Assembly: GCF_937616625.2 (NCBI RefSeq)
Contig: NC_065570.1
Coordinates: 49,405,665-49,469,664, forward strand
Source of the DNA: Mercurialis annua
Lineage: Eukaryota > Streptophyta > Magnoliopsida > Malpighiales > Euphorbiaceae
Reading direction: 5' to 3'
DNA: 64,000 bases
Below are positions 45,938-58,576 of the stretch, piece by piece. The notes under the pieces were generated by a model, which did not search any database, was not told the origin of the DNA, and worked only from the letters and a program-made list of their open reading frames with translations. The position numbers and the translations under genes were made by a program. The first letter of the stretch is position 1, and every line of letters starts with the position of its first letter.

Positions 45938-46514
45938 ATAGGTTGTTTTCTCTTTGAATCATAATGCAAAACTCAACTATGTATCAATTTGGAAGATGAA
46001 TGTCCTATAAATTTGTATTATTTATGCAATGCCCTGTTATGTCCTATAATATAATGCAAAATTGTACAATGCCTTGTAATGCAAACATTATAATGTTGTG
46101 ATTTATGTATGTCCTATAATGTAATGCAAAATTGAACAATCAATGAAATTGAATGATTTTATGCGATGCTATGTTATGCAATCCTTGCCCTGTTTCGTAA
46201 TACCATGTTCTGCATTCAATAATTAACTGAGAGCACAAATTGATGCACAACACTGCCATTCATTAACCAGTAATACCATTCATTAACAATGCATTCTTTT
46301 CATCAGCAAGTTCCTAAGTAACTTCCAATTAGCAGATTTCAAAGCCATCATAAGAGGTTCTTGAGGAACTTACAAAAAGATTCCTAATTGGCAGAGTTTA
46401 TAGCCATACAAGCTCCTAAGGAACTTACAAAAAATTAACCTAGCAGGCAGAGTTCAAAGCCATAATAAGTTCCTAAGGAACTACAAAAATAATACCAAAA
46501 ATTAACATATAATT

Positions 46515-48837
46515 TCAGCTTGTAACTGCAACATCATTGTTGCTTTTCCCTTTCTTCTTTGCATGAGCTTCTTTGGTCAGTTGTTTGCAAGTGACAACAA
46601 ATGCACCTTTCCATTTAAGACCTCCTATTGGCTTAAATGGTAAGTTTTCAAAACCATGATCTCCATTAAACACTAATTTACGGCCCATTGCGATGTCTTT
46701 GTTATCAAGGAAGAACTTCATACTTGATGGACTTCATTCATTGAACCAAGTTCTGGCCTGATTCTTCTTCCCAGCTTTTATATTCATCATTTGAAGTCTA
46801 ATGTCCTCAAGCATGTTGATAATTGGTTTGAATATGGCATCCTTGATCCAAGAGTCAAAGCACTTTATAATATTATTATCTACAACCATTGACTTACACC
46901 TAATATGCTCGATACTAGTTGTTTGGGGGATACCGTACCAAGTCCTCTACAACTTCTTTGCTGATTTCTCCCATCTTGTTTATCTGATTAAGAAACTCTT
47001 ACTCATAGCTACTCCATGCACAAATCTAGAATTGTTTTTGAAACTGACCTCCTCTCCATTTTCTTGACCAATTGCCCAAATGCATATGTCTTGCACACCA
47101 CCTATGTTCACCACTTGGAAGAAGTTCTTTGACAATTTTAATAAGTCCCTACAACAGACACACTAACTGTCAGACATGATAATTGTTTTAATTTAATGAA
47201 CTCCTAATTTACTTATTAACAAATACTAACCTTTTACATATCAGATATTAGGGCAATTTCTGCTCCATCACCAAGGTCAAGTTCTTGAACCAACTTTTGT
47301 AAAAACCATCTCCAGTTTGTTGTGTTTTCACTATCTATAACACTCCAGGCTATTAAGTACATCCAATCATCAGTATCCTTCCCAATTGCTGCCAGCAGTA
47401 GTCCCTTGCATGGACTCTTCAAGAAGCATCCATCAAGCCCAATAAAAGGTTTGCATCCAACCTTCCAGTCTTGCTTACATGCTGCAAAGCATATAAACAT
47501 ACGCCTGAAGAGTCCTTTTCCATCTTTCAAGTTGTTCTTGCAAAGTTATATATTTGTTGTGGCCCTAGGGTTTGACCCTTTTAGGGTTGCTGCATAAGCT
47601 TCCAAGCATTGGAACTTGTTAATATAGCGTCCATCTAATTCTTGTTTAACCAATCTCTTAGCCTTCTTGCACATGATATATGAAACCTTGACTTTTAGTT
47701 GTGGCTCAATAAGGTTCATAAGCTCCTTAACACTAGTCTCATGATTTTTGCAGATTAATGGTCTGAAGTGGTTTACTAGAAAGACAACTGTCACTATTTG
47801 ATATTTTCCTTCAAGTCTTGCTTACATGCTGCAAAGCATATGAACATACACTTGAAGACTCTTTTTCCATCTTTCAAGATGTTCTTGCAAAGTTATATAT
47901 CTGCTATGGTCCCAGGGTTTGACCCTTTTAGGGTTGTTGCATAAGCTTCCAAGCATTGATTCTTAAAGGAACTATCGCATTTATGCTCTAGCTGCAGGTT
48001 TTTAACTAGCAAACCTAGGTTTTTTCCATCCTTTGACATGAACATTAGGAAGTCATAATTCTGACTTATGACACACTTAGCTCTGATACGGCATGGTTCA
48101 TTGAAGTTTAGTTTTAACCTTCTACCCACAAACACTGTATACTTACCTAAGGCTTCCCTTGCCTTTTTTGCATCTACAAAAGTCATGCCTAACTAAAAAA
48201 TTGAAGTACCTTCTAGTTCATTGTAATGAATAGTCTTTGATTCAAGGTCACTATCATTGTCCCTATGACATTCTGATTCACGTTCCCCTGAATATGTACT
48301 CCCACTAGAATAAGTATTATCCTCTTCATTAACCTTTTCCTCACTGCCCCCAACACTAACCTCTTCATTAACCTCTTCCCCACTGACCCCAACACTAACC
48401 TTTACATTAACCTATTCTCTACTACCCCCAACACTATTCTCTTCTACATTATCCTCTTTTACAATGTTTAGTCTTTGTACTGCTATGGGGATGGGTGTAT
48501 TTACAAAAATAGGCTCATCTGGATTTTGACTAGCATAAATACATGTCTCATTCTTCCAAGAAACATTGTTAATGTAATTCAATATTCTCCTAATTGAGTC
48601 ATCATTGACCACTAATATCAGGCCATTACTCAAATCTCTTTCAGGTTGTAAAAAGAAAATATTATGCCTAGAAACATAGCCCAGATCCATTATGTATTTA
48701 TCTTTAATTTGCCTAACATTTAGATAATTTGAGTCAAGCCAAAACTTGGTCTCTATATCACCATTCATATAATTTAATATAGGGTCAACTGCCCAAGTTC
48801 CACCAAAGTTGAAATGCACATCAATTACTTCACTCAT
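46515..48837 (-). pseudogene. MULE transposase relic (second type)
   Basis: Starts MSEVIDVHFNFGGTW (48837), a MULE N-terminal domain of about 140 residues. An acidic stretch, a stop and then FVDAKKAREALGKYTVFVGR (MuDR-type domain, about 48180) follow. Next are VSYIMCKKAKRL, FQCLEAYAATLKGSNP, and the catalytic core PFIGLDGCFLKSP (first Asp, about 47440) with NWRWFLQKLVQEL and EIALISDM. The C-terminal part is frameshifted (SWIKDAIFKPIINMLEDIRL near 46830) and ends with a basic GLKWKGAF...KEAHAKKKGKS tail (46515). No clear CCHC or SWIM zinc finger survives. A 147-bp internal duplication further breaks it. Confidence 0.86.
47466..47960 (-). repeat. Direct duplication of ~147 bp inside the MULE transposase
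   Basis: 47466-47612 and 47814-47960 are near identical (offset 348 bp), both covering CLEAYA-TLKGSNP and FAACKQD codons on the minus strand. The second copy separates LEHKCDSSFKN from NHETSVKELMNL, which should be adjacent or nearly so. Confidence 0.8.
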
Positions 48838-48895
48838 GCTGCAAAAAAACTAATTTTAAAAACAAAAGGATCACTTAGCAGCAAGCATGGACCAC

Positions 48896-49038
<143 letters not shown>

Positions 49039-49432
49039 TTGCATACATCACAGCTAGCATGGACCACTAAACTCATAATTACATTCATCTCAGCAAGATA
49101 AACACATACATTGATACACAAATTGACAAAATGCATAACACATATGCATAATTGTGTCCCTTGATCGTCAAACGACATCAACATATTTCAAATGCACACC
49201 AATTTAATTAACAAGATAAGCATGTGAACTTGAACTGAACAACAAACAGCTTTCGTACATGACCAAAATCTGTCACATGTATAAGTTAATGGGCATGTTT
49301 GTCAGTTTTGCATGATGTTAGGGGTCTGGATGAACCTTTCGTGACGTTAAGGGCTCAACTGATCCAACTTGCAAACATTAGAGGCCTGAATGACCCTATT
49401 CTCTAATTTAAACAGTATCTGTCTTTTGGCTT

Positions 49433-49695
49433 AAAGTGTATATACGATCTTTAACTTTTGATAAAATAATTTTTATATCTCTAAACTCTAATTTGGTTTA
49501 CTCTGATCCTTAAATTTATAATATCCGAATAAATAAACCCTTTTTCTAACCGAAAAATAAATGAATTTAATATGAAGGACTAATTAGCACCAATTTTGTA
49601 AGTTCAAAGATCGGGTCGCACCGAGTTAAAACTTAGAGATATAAATATTCTTTTTTGAAAGGTTAATGGTGTATATGTATCTTTGCAAGGGTGTA
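49433..49695. mobile_element. Probable MITE with ~90-bp imperfect TIRs
   Basis: AAAGTGTATATACGATCTTT...TTTTTATATCTCTAAACT at the left mirrors the right end, whose reverse complement reads ACATATACACCATTAACCTT...TTTATATCTCTAAGTTTTA. Duplication not determined. Confidence 0.55.
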
Positions 49696-49760
49696 TTTGC
49701 GTCTTTATAATTTAATTATAAATTAATATCATTTCAAAATATAATGAGTAATTTATTTTA

Positions 49761-50766
49761 GAGTAAATTACTTTGAAACCCACACATAAATTATAATTTA
49801 CACTTTATCCTTCTTGTTTTAAAATCAATCGGTATGGTCCTCCATTTTTGTTGTTATTAATTATTTAGTCAATTCGTCCATTTTTACTGTAAGTCAACTA
49901 AGTTAAAGGACTTAACTTAAAAAAATTCAATTTCATTTCGTCCTTAAATATATTTTTAGCACAAATAAAAATAAAAATTCTAAATTTATGAAATACATTG
50001 GCTTAATAAATTTAATTTATTTAATTTGTAATCTCACTTTTAAATTTCTTTTATTTTAATTTAAATTTTTTTACTTCATTTTATTTTTAATGCTAAAAAC
50101 TTAAAACGAAAAAAAAGGTTAATGCACCCCCTGAACTTGAGACACAGGGTCATTTAACCCAATTTTAACTTGTTTGAGCAATTAACCCCAAAACTCTTCA
50201 TTTTTGGGTCAGATAACCCAATAATTGTATTTTAAAAACGCGTAAAATACAAATCGGAGGTGAGGAATGCAAAATAAAAATTAAAAAGTTTCCTAATTGT
50301 TGCGATAAAATTATCCTAAACTTATTTTATGCAATAAAAAAATAAATTATGGGGTTATTTGACCTAAAAATGAAGAGTTTTGAGGTTAGTTGCTCAAACA
50401 AGTTAAAACTGGATTAAATGACCTTATGTCACAAGTTCAAGGGGCGAGTTGACCCTTTGTTCAAATTAAAACTAAAGGAATAGTTTTTTCAAGAGATTAA
50501 AATATTAATAAATATTAAAATTGAATTGTAAACTAATTTCATAATAATATAATTTCTATTTAAACATTATTAAAAATATAAGTTCATGGATCAAATTCAA
50601 ATATAGTTATTTTAATTTTATCCTTTGACTAAGTTGTTAACATAAAAATGGACGGAATGTCTAAAACTGTTGGGGAAATTAAAATGGAGGACTATATCTT
50701 CTAATTTTTAAATTTAGGTGACGAAAATGTAAATTATGGCATATGTGGGATTTCAGAGTAATTTGA
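49761..50766. mobile_element. Long-TIR element containing a nested MITE
   Basis: Left GAGTAAATTACTTTGAAACCC mirrors right CAAATTACTCTGAAATCCC (reverse complement). Shared inner blocks are ATAATTTACA, GTCCTCCATTTT, CGTCCATTTTTA and AAAGGA, about 150 bp of TIR. The MITE at 50108-50462 is nested inside. Exact ends uncertain by a few bases. Confidence 0.65.
50108..50462. mobile_element. MITE, same family as 42558-42910, ~10-bp TSD
   Basis: Left end GAAAAAAAAGGTTAATGCAC is decayed and right end TTGACCCTTTGTTC intact. The interior aligns with 42558-42910 along its length, including AAATACAAATCGGAGGTG. Flanks AACTTAAAAC and AAATTAAAAC match at 9 of 10 bases. Confidence 0.85.
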
Positions 50767-50956
50767 TATTAGTTTAATTATTGAAATATAATAAATAATT
50801 AATTATTTACAATATATTGAATAATTAATTATTTACAAAATGAAATTTTTAATTACGAATGATATATTTAGGATTAGATCCGACCTACTTGTTGGATTGA
50901 ATTAGTTGAAACTGAAAGTCCAATTAGATATTAAATTTGTAAATAAGAATGAAGTT

Positions 50957-51560
50957 GGACTTTTTTTTTTGTCAAAATGTAGTAATATTGATAAATTAAT
51001 ACAGTACATCCTACCGTCGAAGTACATCATATATTAAAATATTAAAAATAAAAAAAATTGAAACCCTATATCAATCTATAAAAAAAACAAAAAACAAAGA
51101 AATTTAAAGATACAAATTTAACAGGTGACTAAAAACAGGATGAATTTCAGTGTAAAGAATTCCCTGGCACCAATCATACCCCATAACTTTTATTAACCAT
51201 TTGTTCCGCTGCTAAGATACTTCGAATAATAAAAAGAAAGTTTTGAATCTTCAAAAACGTGAAGTGGAAACTTGAACAAACACTAAAAAATCTTGAACGA
51301 ACCAAAGTTATACAGAAACCACGAACAAAACACACAAAACACACCAAAACTCCAAAGAACGAAGCAATTTATTCAAACAAACAACAAAACGTTGAAAAAA
51401 AACGAGTTAAGAGACAATGATATCCGGTTAAAAGCCGAAGATCACCGTCCCCTGCGCTCAAAATTGAAAAAAAAATCGGATTTTCTCTCTGGAATATGGT
51501 TTCTCTCTCTAGGATAAGTTGCATCGCTTCACGGCTCAAATTCTATACGAAATGGAATTG
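50957..51560 (-). mobile_element. Possible diverged copy of the poly(A) retroposon
   Basis: A T-run at 50961-50970, a shared ACTTGAACAAACACTAAA...TCTTGAACGA block with 14695-15397, a CCGG/CCGAAGATCACCG segment and CTCTCTGG-rich 5' part in the same order. Flanks GAATGAAGTTGGACT and GAAATGGAATTGGACT look like an eroded duplication. Confidence 0.4.
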
Positions 51561-51714
51561 GACTAGTTTACAAATTTAATCAAGGGACATGATAAAGTTA
51601 ATTTTTTTATATTTTAAATTATATTTAGTATAAACTCGAACAACATCTAAACCACTCTGATTCAACTCGAATAAATTTCAATTTGATAGAAAATTAAAAA
51701 TAATTATTAAAAAG

Positions 51715-52037
51715 AGGCTTAATTGCTTTTAAAATCTTAAACTTTGGCGTGTTTTGCAATTTTAACACGAAGTTCAATTTTAACAATTTAATATAAAAAT
51801 ACCATATTTTAATTTTTTGCAATTTCAAACACCGAGCAAATTTTTGTCAAAAAAATAATAATATGGACATATGAATAAACATTGTTTTGGCATCCACATC
51901 ATCATATTTTTGACCAAAAATCGCTCGGCGTTGAAAATTGCAAAATTTGAAAGTTGGTGTCCAATATTGTCAAAATAAAAAGTTCGTGTTAAAATTGCAA
52001 CACACTAAAGTTCATGATTCTTTAAACAATTAAGCCT
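51715..52037. mobile_element. MITE, AGGCTTAATT ends, 323 bp, TSD TAAAAAG
   Basis: TIRs AGGCTTAATTGCTTTTAAAA against AGGCTTAATTGTTTAAAGAA, with CAATTTTAACACGAA mirrored. TAAAAAG is perfect on both sides (51708-51714, 52038-52044). Confidence 0.9.
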
Positions 52038-52044
52038 TAAAAAG

Positions 52045-53374
52045 ACTATAATATATGATTTATTTATTTTTTTATTATGGAATTCAACTAATTATAATAA
52101 TATATATTTAAATTTATAATTATAAAAAGTAAATACATGAAAAAATTAAGCATATAAAATACTCGTTTAGATTTAATTTGAAAATATTTAATCAATTTTT
52201 GAATACTTTACTAGTCCTATCCGCCAATAATAGTACTCCTATCTATAAAGTGAGATCACCTGTAAGTGTAAAATGCTAAATTAAAAGTTATGCATTTATA
52301 TAAAATAAATTTATTATTTGTACGATTTTTTGCTCCAAGTTTGAAATTGTTATAAAATTAATTTTGATTTTACTGAAAAAATGCATTCTTATGTTATGGA
52401 CATGAAAAACAAATCTCTATTGTATGGGGACCTAAAGGTATTGAATCTTTATCGGTCACTAATTTTGGAGCGTGTAATCACGCCTTGACGGATGTCTAAA
52501 AAACACTCAATTAACGAAATAATAGAAATCAAAGGACCAGTAAAATCAAAATTGAAGAAAAGGAACTAGATATCAAAAAAATCGAAAAGTATATGGTGTA
52601 GGAGAATTTGCAAAAGTTCTAAAACTCGTTTGAGTAAGATTTGTCAATTGTTATCGTATCTTCTTTAACATTTCGTTCAAATTTTTTGATGACATAGACT
52701 TAAATATTCTCCAAGACTTTTTTAGAATCGTTGTGATTTAAAGGATTCAATTTTGTCTTCTAAAGTCCGTTTGCTATTCTCTAATTTCGGTTGAAATTTA
52801 TTGATATGTCCAAAAAATCATCTAAAAAATGAGACAATATTATAGGATTACCTGCTTCTTAAATAACAGGTCCTATTGAAAAAACTTCTGCCTCAAGAGT
52901 TTTTTTTGCCTCGCACTGCTCCACAATTTGTTGCACCGTCTGTCTTTTAAAAGTTGTTGTTCCCTAATTTTACGAGTTTTTGGAGCCATTTTCAGTCCTA
53001 TTAGACATGCCAAAGGATTATCTCCGTTATTATTAAAAAAAGGCCTATTTGCCTTATTATCGACGTGCCAAAGATTAGACCTCAATTATGATTTCGGTTG
53101 CCGAATCGAGCAATTGTAAGGATTTAATACGTTGTTACCATAATTGGATGGTCCATTGATGGTCAAATAAGCTCTTGTGGATGACTGTTTTTACAGTATC
53201 ATTATTATTTTTTAGACTGACTCACTCAGCTTGTTGAGGAGTCACATATTTTTGTAATTCTGACAATGAAAATTCTATCAATGAAGATTAGCCTTTGTTA
53301 AAAAAAAAGAAATTAAAATAGACAGATTTGCACTTTGTTAAATTCTAAATAATTGAAGTTTTTCTCTCTTGGAC
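52045..53374. other. Intergenic; possible LINE 3' end at about 53300
   Basis: Mostly AT-rich. A CTCACTCAGCTTGTTGAGGAG block followed by a TATCAATGAAG motif and an A9 run (53299-53308) resembles a LINE 3' UTR with poly(A). A short basic frame on the minus strand (52873-53085) has no recognised domain. Confidence 0.35.
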
Positions 53375-53388
53375 AATTTGTTGATTTT

Positions 53389-54215
53389 ACACATGGATCA
53401 TTCAATTATTGAGTATAAAAAGATACTCTCTCTCTAAAATATTTGCTCTTCCTTCTCTCTAAAAGAAAAGTTCTTCATTTGTTCATCCTTTTAAGGGTGG
53501 AAGAAGATGATTTCTCCGGCATTAGCCGGAAAATTATTTTCTTTCCGCCCATAATACTATTTACTATAGATCTACTATGTCCTTCTTTAATTGAATAAAG
53601 TCTTTGGTTATGAAGTTTTTTGAGTCTTGATTTGTATTTTTCATATTTGAATAAGTCTAAAGGTTTTTAGTGTTTGTAGATGCTAGATCTATCAAGGTTT
53701 TTGATGGGTTTTCGAATTTGAGATCCGATTCTTTAAGATCTAAAATATATGTGGGGTGTCTTTTAGATCTATACAAGTTTTTGAAGATCTTAAAAAATTG
53801 GGGTTTTTAGATCTTTCAAAATTCTTGTAGATCTATATTCGGAGAGTTTGAAAACCCATGTAAACTATTGTAGATCTAAAATTAGGGAGGTTTGTTGGGT
53901 TATCTTTGATAAGAGTTCATTGAAAATGAAGATCGGAATGCTAAGCTCAACCGGATAGAGCGGTTTCAAAAGCAAATCGGAAGAAGAACTATCCAAGTAC
54001 TCCGTCTACGAGAAACATAGTTTCATCGTTGTTAAGTTTATGCGGAAATATAGTCACGGATAATTTCTCACTTTTGATTATTTATTGCTTATCCGGAATT
54101 GTTACTTAGCTTCTAATTGTTCAATTTTGAAAGATCATATTGTGGGTTGTGATATGACTTTCATATTTTGTACTTGAATCTTCTTAATGAATTTCTATCG
54201 TTTGGAAAAAAAAAA
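53389..54215 (+). mobile_element. Non-coding poly(A) retroposon, 827 bp, TSD AATTTGTTGATTTT
   Basis: A 14-bp repeat at 53375-53388 and 54216-54229 (the first A bases may belong to the poly(A)) brackets it, and it ends in A12 (54206-54217). It aligns in order with 14695-15397 on the opposite strand: CTCTC leader, TTGCTCTTCCTTCTCTCTAAA, GAAGAAGATGATTT, a CCGG hairpin, several AGATCT-containing repeats. No ORF over 60 codons with recognisable content. Confidence 0.82.
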
Positions 54216-54439
54216 AATTTGTTGATTTTCTGATCGTTGCTTCCTCATTTATTGGTCTTTCATCTTCAGAAAATCGGCATATGTGCCAACTTCCACGTTC
54301 CATTCCCTTTCAGCCACTCTTAGGAGACCTACTTTCATAAACCTTCTGATTTCAATTTTCTTGTATTCTATTTGGACTAAAATTATTTTTTAGACTTTTG
54401 GACTAGTAGACTTCTAAACTTTTGAACTTTTCTTGTTTT

Positions 54440-54812
54440 GATGTAAATACATGTATAACTTTTAGGATGTTAACCTTTAATCTCAATTTTCAAAACATTA
54501 CAAAACAAATCCTAAACATTTTCATTTTTGCATTTTGTAGTCTCAATCAATTTCCCGACAATTTTATTGTCTTTCTTAAACTACATAGTGAAAAAAGTAA
54601 AAGTTTAGTATCTTATTTGTAACGTTTTTAAAATATTGGAATTTAATGTACTATTATATGTATTTAATATGATTGCCACTTATGCAAAAATTTGTCGGAC
54701 AACAGTTTGGGCTATAAAATGAAAAGGCTAGTATTTAATTTGTGACGTTTTGAACATTAAGATTAGATTGTTACAAGTTAAAACGTTAGAATTTTTTTGC
54801 CAATATCCTTAA
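54440..54812. mobile_element. Short relative of the long-TIR element at 10385-11258
   Basis: AATCTCAATTTTCAAAACATTACA...ATTTTGTAGTCTCAATCAATTTCCCGACAA faces an inverted AATCTTAATGTTCAAAACGTCACA...TTATAGCCCAAACTGTTGTCCGACAA, about 90 bp each. The ATCTCAATGTTC and CGACAA blocks match the TIRs at 10430 and 11140. Ends approximate. Confidence 0.68.
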
Positions 54813-55245
54813 TTTTTGTTCATGTCTACGTAAAACAAACCGAACAAATAGTAAATTTTAATCAGCTAAACCAAACTTGGATATGTGCTTGGTTCTTCTT
54901 TTATCTCCTAAAAATATAATTTAATTTTTAATTTTATTAAATTAAAACTAATCAAACCAAACTAAACTATGCTCAGCTCTTAGTTTAGTTTGAGAATAAG
55001 CAGGCAAATGTTTTTACTCTAGTATTTTTATATGAGGACTTTGATTTAAGGTATGCCAGTAAGTAGTATGGGAACTGATCATCCAATAAGGTTTCCTCAA
55101 TCTTATCAACGACAAATATGTTTATTCTAATATAATCTTTCTATACCTTGATTTAATCGTTCTCACTGCTTCCTACCATAACAAGAAATTCAATTACTTT
55201 TCAAGCCTTTCAGAAATGTAATCTTGTCATTGCACTCATCATACC
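54813..55245. other. Upstream region of the RING-H2 gene
   Basis: AT-rich. A weak TATA-like TTTATATGAGG lies near 55027. Nothing else recognised. Confidence 0.4.
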
Positions 55246-55800
55246 ATGCCTCCAACTCCAAGTCCAACACCTGATCGCTATTCAGCATGGAATCCGTATG
55301 TGATCGGTCCGATTATCGTTGTCTGCTCTTTCATTCTCTTGTTCGGTTACTGCAAATTCCTCAACAGGATTTGTTGTGCGCCACTGAGTACTCTAAGTTC
55401 AGCCAGACATCCGGTCCAGATGAGGCGTATTAATGAGAGTAACTTCCAGGATCCGTCGTTGGAGTATCACAGCAATGGACTCGAATCTAATATCATGCAC
55501 TCGCTCCCAATATCTCAGTTCAAGAATAAGAAAGATGCAGAACATAAAGAAAGCGACAACGAATGCGCAGTTTGTTTGGGAGAATTCGAAGAAGGTGAAT
55601 GGCTGAAACATCTGCCAAATTGTGTTCATGTCTTTCACATTGCGTGCATCGACACTTGGTTTCAGACGCACTCGAATTGCCCACTCTGTAGAACTCAGGT
55701 TTATGACCCAAGTCTTGAATCTTATATTTCTATGAATACATTACTAGAGACTCTACGGAGAGAAGACTTTTTACATGGAGGAGACAGCATTACTAGGTAA
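55246..55800 (+). CDS. ATL-type RING-H2 E3 ubiquitin ligase
   Basis: 184 residues, intronless as usual for the ATL family. Residues about 18-37 form one transmembrane helix (YVIGPIIVVCSFILLFGY). The GLD-like motif lies at 78-92 (GLESNIMHSLPISQF). The RING-H2 is C107-x2-C110-x15-C126-x-H128-x2-H131-x2-C134-x10-C145-x2-C148, with the conserved Trp at 138. All eight zinc ligands are present. By family it sits in a membrane and moves ubiquitin from an E2 to substrates, often in defence or stress responses; the substrate cannot be told. The N-terminus is Pro-rich. The start is the only ATG before the membrane helix. Confidence 0.95.
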   Translation: MPPTPSPTPDRYSAWNPYVIGPIIVVCSFILLFGYCKFLNRICCAPLSTLSSARHPVQMRRINESNFQDPSLEYHSNGLESNIMHSLPISQFKNKKDAEHKESDNECAVCLGEFEEGEWLKHLPNCVHVFHIACIDTWFQTHSNCPLCRTQVYDPSLESYISMNTLLETLRREDFLHGGDSITR

Positions 55801-55914
55801 TAAGGTCTGCAATTTTCGCAATCCTGTGCTTAGAGCAGAAGAAACAAGAACTTAGGTGGAGATATTATTTAGGTTTGTTGAGCATTAATGCGCTGCAAAA
55901 AAAATGCAAATTTC

Positions 55915-55920
55915 AATAAA
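55915..55920 (+). terminator. Poly(A) signal of the RING-H2 gene
   Basis: AATAAA 115 bp after the stop codon. Confidence 0.55.
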
Positions 55921-56755
55921 AGTTGATAAAGCTAATGCACTATAGATAGTATATCATCAATCCAGTCTAACCTGTAAATTGGAAAACAGTATACAAAAAT
56001 ATATTTTGGGATCAAAACAATTATTTTTACAGATTCAGGTGGTTGCGAAGAAACTTTACAACATTTCAAACCTGCAATATGCAGAAAGTCGACTGGTAAT
56101 AACCAATATGACTCGTAAATCCTCTTAAATGCAATCAACTATGTTGACCTTCCCTAGTATACTTTTTTTGATTCAGTTTTGGCCATTTTAATGCGACTAC
56201 CTGTAAGAACTCTGATTGCAATAGATTTTCACATAAATGGGATCATTTGTTTTCAGATTTTAAATAATTGGTAGTACTAATGGATGACTGACCATTTATG
56301 CTAACACTGCCCATCTTTCCTACTTCAGACCGAGAGCAGCAGACAGACTGCGCATTTCACAGCAAAAACTTCTAATTTACATCCTCATCAAGAAATTGCA
56401 CACTTTGTTGATGACAAGTACAGATGCTCTATCAAAGACAAGTCCGCAAAAACAATTTCAAAAATACAGTAATAATATATTAAACAACCTTCAAACAGAA
56501 GATTCATCAAGACATCAGCTAAAATGCCACAGCATAAATAGGTGAAGTAATGCATAATTCGAAACTAAATTGAAATTTCAAGCCTACAAAATCTCAAATA
56601 ATATCTTAGAAAAAATGTGATAACCAAGATAGAGATACTGCAAGATTACAAGTTTGGAGTATTTAGAAAGTCTCCGTTTGATATCACAGTAAAGTACCTT
56701 ACTCTGGAACAGAACAAAATGATAAAAACTAGAGCAAAAACACAAGCCAACTAAT

Positions 56756-58238
<1,483 letters not shown>

Positions 58239-58253
58239 TGCTGATAATCACTT

Positions 58254-58560
58254 CAAACCCTAAAGAAAAAAAAAACAAACAAAACAAAAATGTCAATAAT
58301 GTTCTGTGGTTAGAGTTACAGAAAATGAAAGTAATGGAGAGAAGAGAGACCTGTATGTGTGCGAGTGTGTGCAGCTAGAGGCGTGTCTAGGGTTTGAGGG
58401 AGAAGTTAAAGGGGAAATTAGGGTTTATAAAGAGATATTAGGTCAAATTACTTTCATACCCATTTCTTTTGTCCTTTTTACTACGCTAGCCGGGTCCTGT
58501 ATTTGGATTGGACCAGATGACTATGGCCCGTGGGTGAAAATAAGCCCAAGATATAAGTGT
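58254..58560 (-). promoter_or_regulatory. RPL23A promoter: telo boxes, TATA, site II
   Basis: On the minus strand, AAACCCTAA occurs at 58255-58263 and again at about 58417-58425 overlapping TTTATAAACCCTAATTT, a TATA-like element. An AAACCCTAG lies near 58388-58396. TGGGCTTATT near 58540 is a site II-type element. Telo boxes and site II motifs together are typical of plant ribosomal-protein promoters. Confidence 0.65.
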
Positions 58561-58576
58561 TGTTAAGAGTTTCCAT

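Noticed and set aside
58306..58566. Plus-strand frame over the RPL23A promoter
   Set aside because: It runs antisense through telo boxes and the probable start region of RPL23A and has no domain.
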